Assembly: GCA_001563995.1 (NCBI GenBank) | Contig: LKMV01000030.1 | Span: 1-8,555 of the forward strand | DNA: 8,555 bases | Direction: 5' to 3' | From: Nanohaloarchaea archaeon PL-Br10_U2g16 | GTDB taxonomy: Archaea > Nanohalarchaeota > Nanosalinia > Nanosalinales > Nanosalinaceae | Shown: positions 6,336 through 8,555 of the stretch, in pieces | How the letters are laid out: every line of letters starts with the position of its first letter | Position numbering within the stretch: the stretch's first letter is position 1 | Made by a program: the position numbers and the translations under genes | The notes under the pieces: model-generated | The model's database searches: none | What the model was told of the DNA's origin: nothing | The model's input: only the letters and a program-made list of their open reading frames with translations

Positions 6336-7180
6336 GAGCTGTCTCTCAGCTCTTTTATCTTCTCTAGATTCTCTTTGTAGCTTTTTCCATCGGACGTAGG
6401 AGTCTCAAGCACCATGGGCTTTTCTTCAAGCTTTTCTGAGTTCACGATGTTTCTGAAGCCTTCTTCGCCTATGTTTCCTTCTCCTATGTGTTCATGGTTG
6501 TCTTTCTCAGAGCCTTTCTCATCCTTGGAGTCGTTGAGATGGATAACTTTGATGTTTTCCAGTCCAAGGTCTTCTTCTATTTCCTGTAGGAAGTCATGGA
6601 ATCCTTCTTCTTCCGCCAGCTCATAACCTGCAGCGTGTGCATGGCATGTGTCTATACATACTCCTACACTTCCGCTGTCTTTCTCTGTTTTCTCCATTAT
6701 CTCTCTAAGCTCTCCCATGCTTTTCCCAAGTGTTGTGCCTTTTCCTGCGGTGTTTTCAAGCAGTAAGGTAACATCCTCCGGAATCTCAAGCTCATCTATT
6801 CCCTTGGCTATCTTTTCGATCCCGTTGTCTCTCCCGCTACCTGTATGTGATCCTGGATGGAAAACAACGTACTCCACACCTAAAGATGCAGCAGCGTCTA
6901 GCTCTGCCTGTAAACAGTTTATAGATTTCTCGAAAAGGTCATCCTTAGGTGTTGCTAGGTTTACTAGATATGTTGAGTGGATGACATACGGGTTCTGGTC
7001 TTCGTTCTCTCTAGCTTCTTGGAACATCTTACCTTCTTCATCGGTGTACTCTGAGACCGACCAGGTCCTTGGAGAGCCTGCAAATATCTGTCCGGTATTA
7101 CCTCCTATATCTTCCTGTCTTTCTACCGCTTTTTCTACGCCGCCTGAGATTGAAACATGTGCGCCTATTCTGAAAGTCAT
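6332..7180 (-). CDS. nfo: Endonuclease IV (AP endonuclease, base excision repair)
   Basis: 282 residues, the normal length of Nfo. The enzyme cuts the DNA backbone 5' of abasic sites and uses a trinuclear zinc centre in a TIM barrel. All nine metal ligands known from E. coli Nfo can be placed: H68 (IHSTY), H108 (FHPGSH), E142 (LLENTAG), D177 and H180 (CIDTCHAHAAG), H214 (IHLNDSK), D227 and H229 (DNHEHIGEG), E259 (VLETP). The N-terminal IGAHVSISGGV is also the family opening. Many Glu/Asp on the surface (for example EEEGFHDFLQEIEEDLG) fit a salt-in halophile. ATG 7180 gives the correct N-terminus; AGGAT (7193-7197, minus strand) is 12 bases upstream, and no convincing TATA box is seen. The stop overlaps that of the winged-helix gene by four bases, so no space is left for a terminator between them. 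Confidence 0.97.
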   Translation of the reverse strand: MTFRIGAHVSISGGVEKAVERQEDIGGNTGQIFAGSPRTWSVSEYTDEEGKMFQEARENEDQNPYVIHSTYLVNLATPKDDLFEKSINCLQAELDAAASLGVEYVVFHPGSHTGSGRDNGIEKIAKGIDELEIPEDVTLLLENTAGKGTTLGKSMGELREIMEKTEKDSGSVGVCIDTCHAHAAGYELAEEEGFHDFLQEIEEDLGLENIKVIHLNDSKDEKGSEKDNHEHIGEGNIGEEGFRNIVNSEKLEEKPMVLETPTSDGKSYKENLEKIKELRDSS

Positions 7181-7243
7181 ATATTTACATTTATCCTAAG
7201 AAGTTATGAATCCTTTGAACAGTAAAAAACGGTATAGTTGTAT

Positions 7244-7250
7244 GTGAGGA
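7244..7250 (+). promoter_or_regulatory. Ribosome binding site of the gene at 7261
   Basis: GTGAGGA ten bases before the ATG. It supports this start, as no other in-frame start codon lies nearby upstream. I see no clear TATA box in the 80-bp gap between nfo and this gene. Confidence 0.45.
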
Positions 7251-7260
7251 AGTTACCTAT

Positions 7261-7692
7261 ATGAGAAATAATGACAGAGAAAATATCTTGAGAGATATTT
7301 ATGAAAAGACGGATTTTTATAGTTATGAAGTGGTTCATGAAGACTCTTTTGAGATAGAGGACCTTCCGATGGTTATTGACGAGCCTGAAAATATCTTGGA
7401 AGCTGAAAAAGATTTAAATAGAGATAAATTGAGTGTTTTTGAATATGAGCCAAGGTTACGAGATAAAATCATGAATTATAGTAGGATTGGTGAAAAAGAT
7501 GGTTTTATGGTAAATTATACTGTAAGACTAAAGTCTAAAGACTGGAAAAATAATTATTTCCATAGAGTGGGCTTAATTCCTAAACAGGATTTTGGTAAGA
7601 TCTTGGAAATTCTTGAAGACAACAGTTATACTGTGGAAGCTCCGGTACCTGATACTAAAGGCACTGAAATTATTATAGATTATGATGAGTAG
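7261..7692 (+). CDS. Unrecognised small soluble protein
   Basis: 143 residues, soluble and acidic, with no signal peptide or membrane segment. I do not recognise the family. It seems to be an alpha/beta protein: an N-terminal helix (RENILRDIYEKT, 6-17), strands near 22-32, a charged helix at 42-56, a strand FMVNYTVRL (82-90), HRVGLIPKQD (101-110), a helix GKILEILED (112-120) and a closing strand EIIIDYDE. No catalytic motif is visible. As in the winged-helix gene, codon use is strongly A/T-biased (TAT, GAT, AAA, ATA) compared with nfo between them. A stem-loop straddles the stop codon. It faces the 113-residue minus-strand ORF. Confidence 0.65.
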   Translation: MRNNDRENILRDIYEKTDFYSYEVVHEDSFEIEDLPMVIDEPENILEAEKDLNRDKLSVFEYEPRLRDKIMNYSRIGEKDGFMVNYTVRLKSKDWKNNYFHRVGLIPKQDFGKILEILEDNSYTVEAPVPDTKGTEIIIDYDE

Positions 7693-7725
7693 GTGGATTG
7701 CTACTCATAAGCAGGAGGAATTTTT
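7685..7725 (+). terminator. Stem-loop plus T5, likely terminator
   Basis: ATGAGTAG (7685-7692) and CTACTCAT (7701-7708) form a perfect 8-bp stem with an 8-base loop; the left arm contains the TAG stop codon. T5 follows at 7721-7725. It could end the gene at 7261 and protect the RNA end. The distance of 12 bases from stem to T-run makes it less classic than a bacterial terminator. Confidence 0.45.
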
Positions 7726-7759
7726 CGTATAAGGTATCGCTTATAAATATGTTCGTTCC

Positions 7760-8101
7760 TTAACCGCTTCCTAGGTACCTATCTACGGTCTTTTTTAGAT
7801 CTTCAAGCTCTCTAGTCTCTATGAGGCCGGATTCAACTTTTACAACTCCTGATCTGCGCCTATCAATGTTCCTCTGATATAGCTTGTAGAGCGAGACAAC
7901 GCTGTTTATTCCTTCCTCTGTTTCCTCATAATTTACTAGTTCTTCTTGGTAAGATTCCTCTAAATCTTCTAAAAGCTGTCTCTTCTCATTCCGGCACATT
8001 CGGAATAACTTTCCGGCTGAGTAGAACTCTTGGTTTTCAAGGTTTTGAGTTGTTTTAGAACCGTCTGAGTGGAACGTATCCACCCTTGGTTGTAGATACA
8101 T
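7760..8101 (-). CDS. Unrecognised 113-residue ORF beside mre11, start uncertain
   Basis: Soluble, charged, mostly helical protein of unknown family. Residues about 35-80 form a long heptad-like helix (EKRQLLEDLEESYQEELV and on to SVVSLYKLYQRN), then a basic turn (DRRRSG), a short strand pair (VVKVESG, LIETREL) and a final helix ending in DRYLGSG. No catalytic motif is visible. The start is doubtful: the GGTGAT ribosome site (8115-8120) stands six bases before another ATG (8108) in a different frame, but 13 bases before this ATG, and an in-frame TGA blocks extension upstream. So translation from 8101 may be weak or coupled, or the N-terminus may be frameshifted. A 100-bp-shifted copy of its first codons lies upstream. 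Divergent from mre11; a role in repair is unsupported. Confidence 0.5.
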   Translation of the reverse strand: MYLQPRVDTFHSDGSKTTQNLENQEFYSAGKLFRMCRNEKRQLLEDLEESYQEELVNYEETEEGINSVVSLYKLYQRNIDRRRSGVVKVESGLIETRELEDLKKTVDRYLGSG

Positions 8102-8108
8102 CTTTCAT
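8055..8108 (-). CDS. Possible 17-residue mini-ORF (MKDVSTTKGGYVPLRRF)
   Basis: It has the best ribosome site of this region (GGTGAT, six bases before the ATG). It overlaps the start of the 113-residue ORF in another frame and shares GGYVP with a second mini-ORF 93 bp upstream in the same frame. Within that shared motif the two DNA copies differ only at third codon positions (GGA/GGC, CCA/CCT). It could be a leader peptide or the true N-terminus of a frameshifted gene. Confidence 0.3.
   Translation of the reverse strand: MKDVSTTKGGYVPLRRF
8071..8089 (-). repeat. Direct repeat copy B
   Basis: Plus strand GGAACGTATCCACCCTTGG. It matches copy A (8179-8195) at 13 of the first 14 bases, then after one inserted C the TTG matches again. 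On the minus strand each copy follows an ATG by a few codons. The flanks are unrelated, so this is not a simple 100-bp tandem duplication. Confidence 0.55.
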
Positions 8109-8159
8109 TGTGAAATCACCTGAGAAAAGTTGTTCAAAGCTGAGGCTACAGAAACGTAA

Positions 8160-8201
8160 TTATTCTCCTGAAGATCTAGGAACGTAGCCACCTTGTAACA
8201 T
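8160..8201 (-). CDS. Possible leaderless 13-residue mini-ORF (MLQGGYVPRSSGE)
   Basis: Its ATG lies 25 bp after the centre of a strong TATA box (8220-8231), so the transcript probably begins right at this codon. It shares GGYVP with the mini-ORF at 8055-8108. It is too short to judge by coding statistics. Confidence 0.3.
   Translation of the reverse strand: MLQGGYVPRSSGE
8179..8195 (-). repeat. Direct repeat copy A
   Basis: Plus strand GGAACGTAGCCACCTTG, exactly 108 bp (36 codons) from copy B, so both copies keep the same reading frame. I found no third copy in the window. Confidence 0.55.
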
Positions 8202-8219
8202 GATAGTAAAAATGGGCTG

Positions 8220-8231
8220 AAAATTTAAATA
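8220..8231 (-). promoter_or_regulatory. TATA box for the minus-strand leader region
   Basis: TATTTAAATTTT on the minus strand, centred about 25 bp before ATG 8201. The core ATTTAAAT is palindromic and might also be read toward mre11, although a closer box exists there. The remaining gap 8232-8300 holds only the GC-rich patch CCGGCCGTCCG and the mre11 promoter. Confidence 0.5.
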
Positions 8232-8267
8232 CTAGTGACATTAGTTTCCGGCCGTCCGTAGCTTACT

Positions 8268-8275
8268 GATAAAAG
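8268..8275 (+). promoter_or_regulatory. Putative TATA box of mre11
   Basis: GATAAAAG centred about 29 bp before ATG 8301, giving a leader of only a few bases. No ribosome site is seen between it and the start. Confidence 0.4.
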
Positions 8276-8300
8276 AATTCATTTAGTTTAGATTATTTAG

Positions 8301-8555
8301 ATGAAAGTTTCTATAATAAGCGACACCCATTTCGGATATAAATGGGGTGAAGAAAGGGGAGAAGACACGTTTGAAAATGCTAAAGAGGCGTTTGAACGTT
8401 CTCTTGATGCCGACCTGATAATATTGCCTGGAGATTTATTTGATAAGAAGATACCTAAACAGGAAGTGCTTGATAAGGCTTCAGATGTTTTCTCCATAGC
8501 TATGGAAGGTGAGAGAAATGTTAATTCGGACAAAGAGCTTGGTTTACACGGTGAA
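8301..8555 (+). CDS. mre11: Mre11-like DNA double-strand-break nuclease, 3' end outside window
   Basis: Only the first 85 residues are present. They carry the calcineurin-type phosphoesterase motifs of Mre11/SbcD: SDTHFGY (7-13, metal ligands D8 and H10) and PGDLFDKK (43-50, D45), with the usual alpha helix between them (FENAKEAFERSLDAD). Mre11 works with Rad50 to process DNA ends; in archaea rad50 and often herA and nurA follow in the same operon, which would lie beyond this window. Bacterial-type SbcD or another metallophosphoesterase is the alternative, but HFGYKWGEERGEDTF after the first motif fits archaeal Mre11 best. ATG 8301 gives the family N-terminus exactly, and a TATA-like box is about 29 bp upstream, so the mRNA is nearly leaderless. 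Confidence 0.88.
   Translation, partial: MKVSIISDTHFGYKWGEERGEDTFENAKEAFERSLDADLIILPGDLFDKKIPKQEVLDKASDVFSIAMEGERNVNSDKELGLHGE

Noticed and set aside
6648..7199. Long open frame on the plus strand opposite nfo
   Set aside because: Serine-rich translation of the complement of an acidic gene; nfo has all catalytic residues, so this frame is a by-product of its codon use.
7682..7688. ATGATGA, a C-box-like sequence suggesting a C/D guide RNA
   Set aside because: It is the coding end of the 143-residue gene, and no D box (CTGA) lies at a suitable distance.
8297..8533. Minus-strand frame opposite mre11
   Set aside because: The plus strand shows clear Mre11 motifs; the antisense frame is Ser-rich and has no start signals.

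Overview
The window looks archaeal and most likely comes from a small-genome halophile of the Nanohaloarchaeota type; this is inferred from composition and gene families, not from a marker gene. The signs are TTTAAA/TATA-type promoter boxes, in places about 25 bp in front of a start codon (leaderless transcription), GGTGAT-type ribosome sites, short gaps between genes, clearly acidic proteins, a moderate-to-low GC content, and haloarchaea-like families (twin-arginine lipoprotein with SRRKFLG, DUF7344-like winged helix).

Left part (1-3814): genes around RNA. A PIN-ATPase-KH protein (PilT-family ATPase, COG1855-like; its N-terminus lies before the window) is followed by a three-helix membrane protein with its own promoter. 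Convergent to these is a two-gene operon on the minus strand: a NYN-domain (LabA-like) putative nuclease, translationally coupled to a protein with four CBS repeats and a C-terminal domain that appears to have the fold order of ribosome hibernation factors. This pair is the most interesting candidate for a little-described system, an adenylate-sensing switch on ribosomes or RNA.

Middle (3887-5557): a BASS/SBF-family ten-helix transporter on the minus strand and, divergent from it, an acidic Tat lipoprotein whose promoter carries an 18-bp near-palindrome directly after the TATA box, a likely operator.

Right part (5558-8555): a long AT-rich gap with T-tracts and promoter boxes leads to a DUF7344-like winged-helix protein. 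It converges, with overlapping stop codons, on endonuclease IV (nfo, all metal ligands present). Then come an unrecognised AT-rich gene with a stem-loop at its stop codon, an unrecognised 113-residue minus-strand ORF with a peculiar duplicated leader (two mini-ORFs sharing GGYVP), and the start of mre11, cut by the window end. The two DNA-repair genes (nfo, mre11) are separated by the unknown genes. I saw no tRNA, rRNA, CRISPR array, insertion sequence or integrase.
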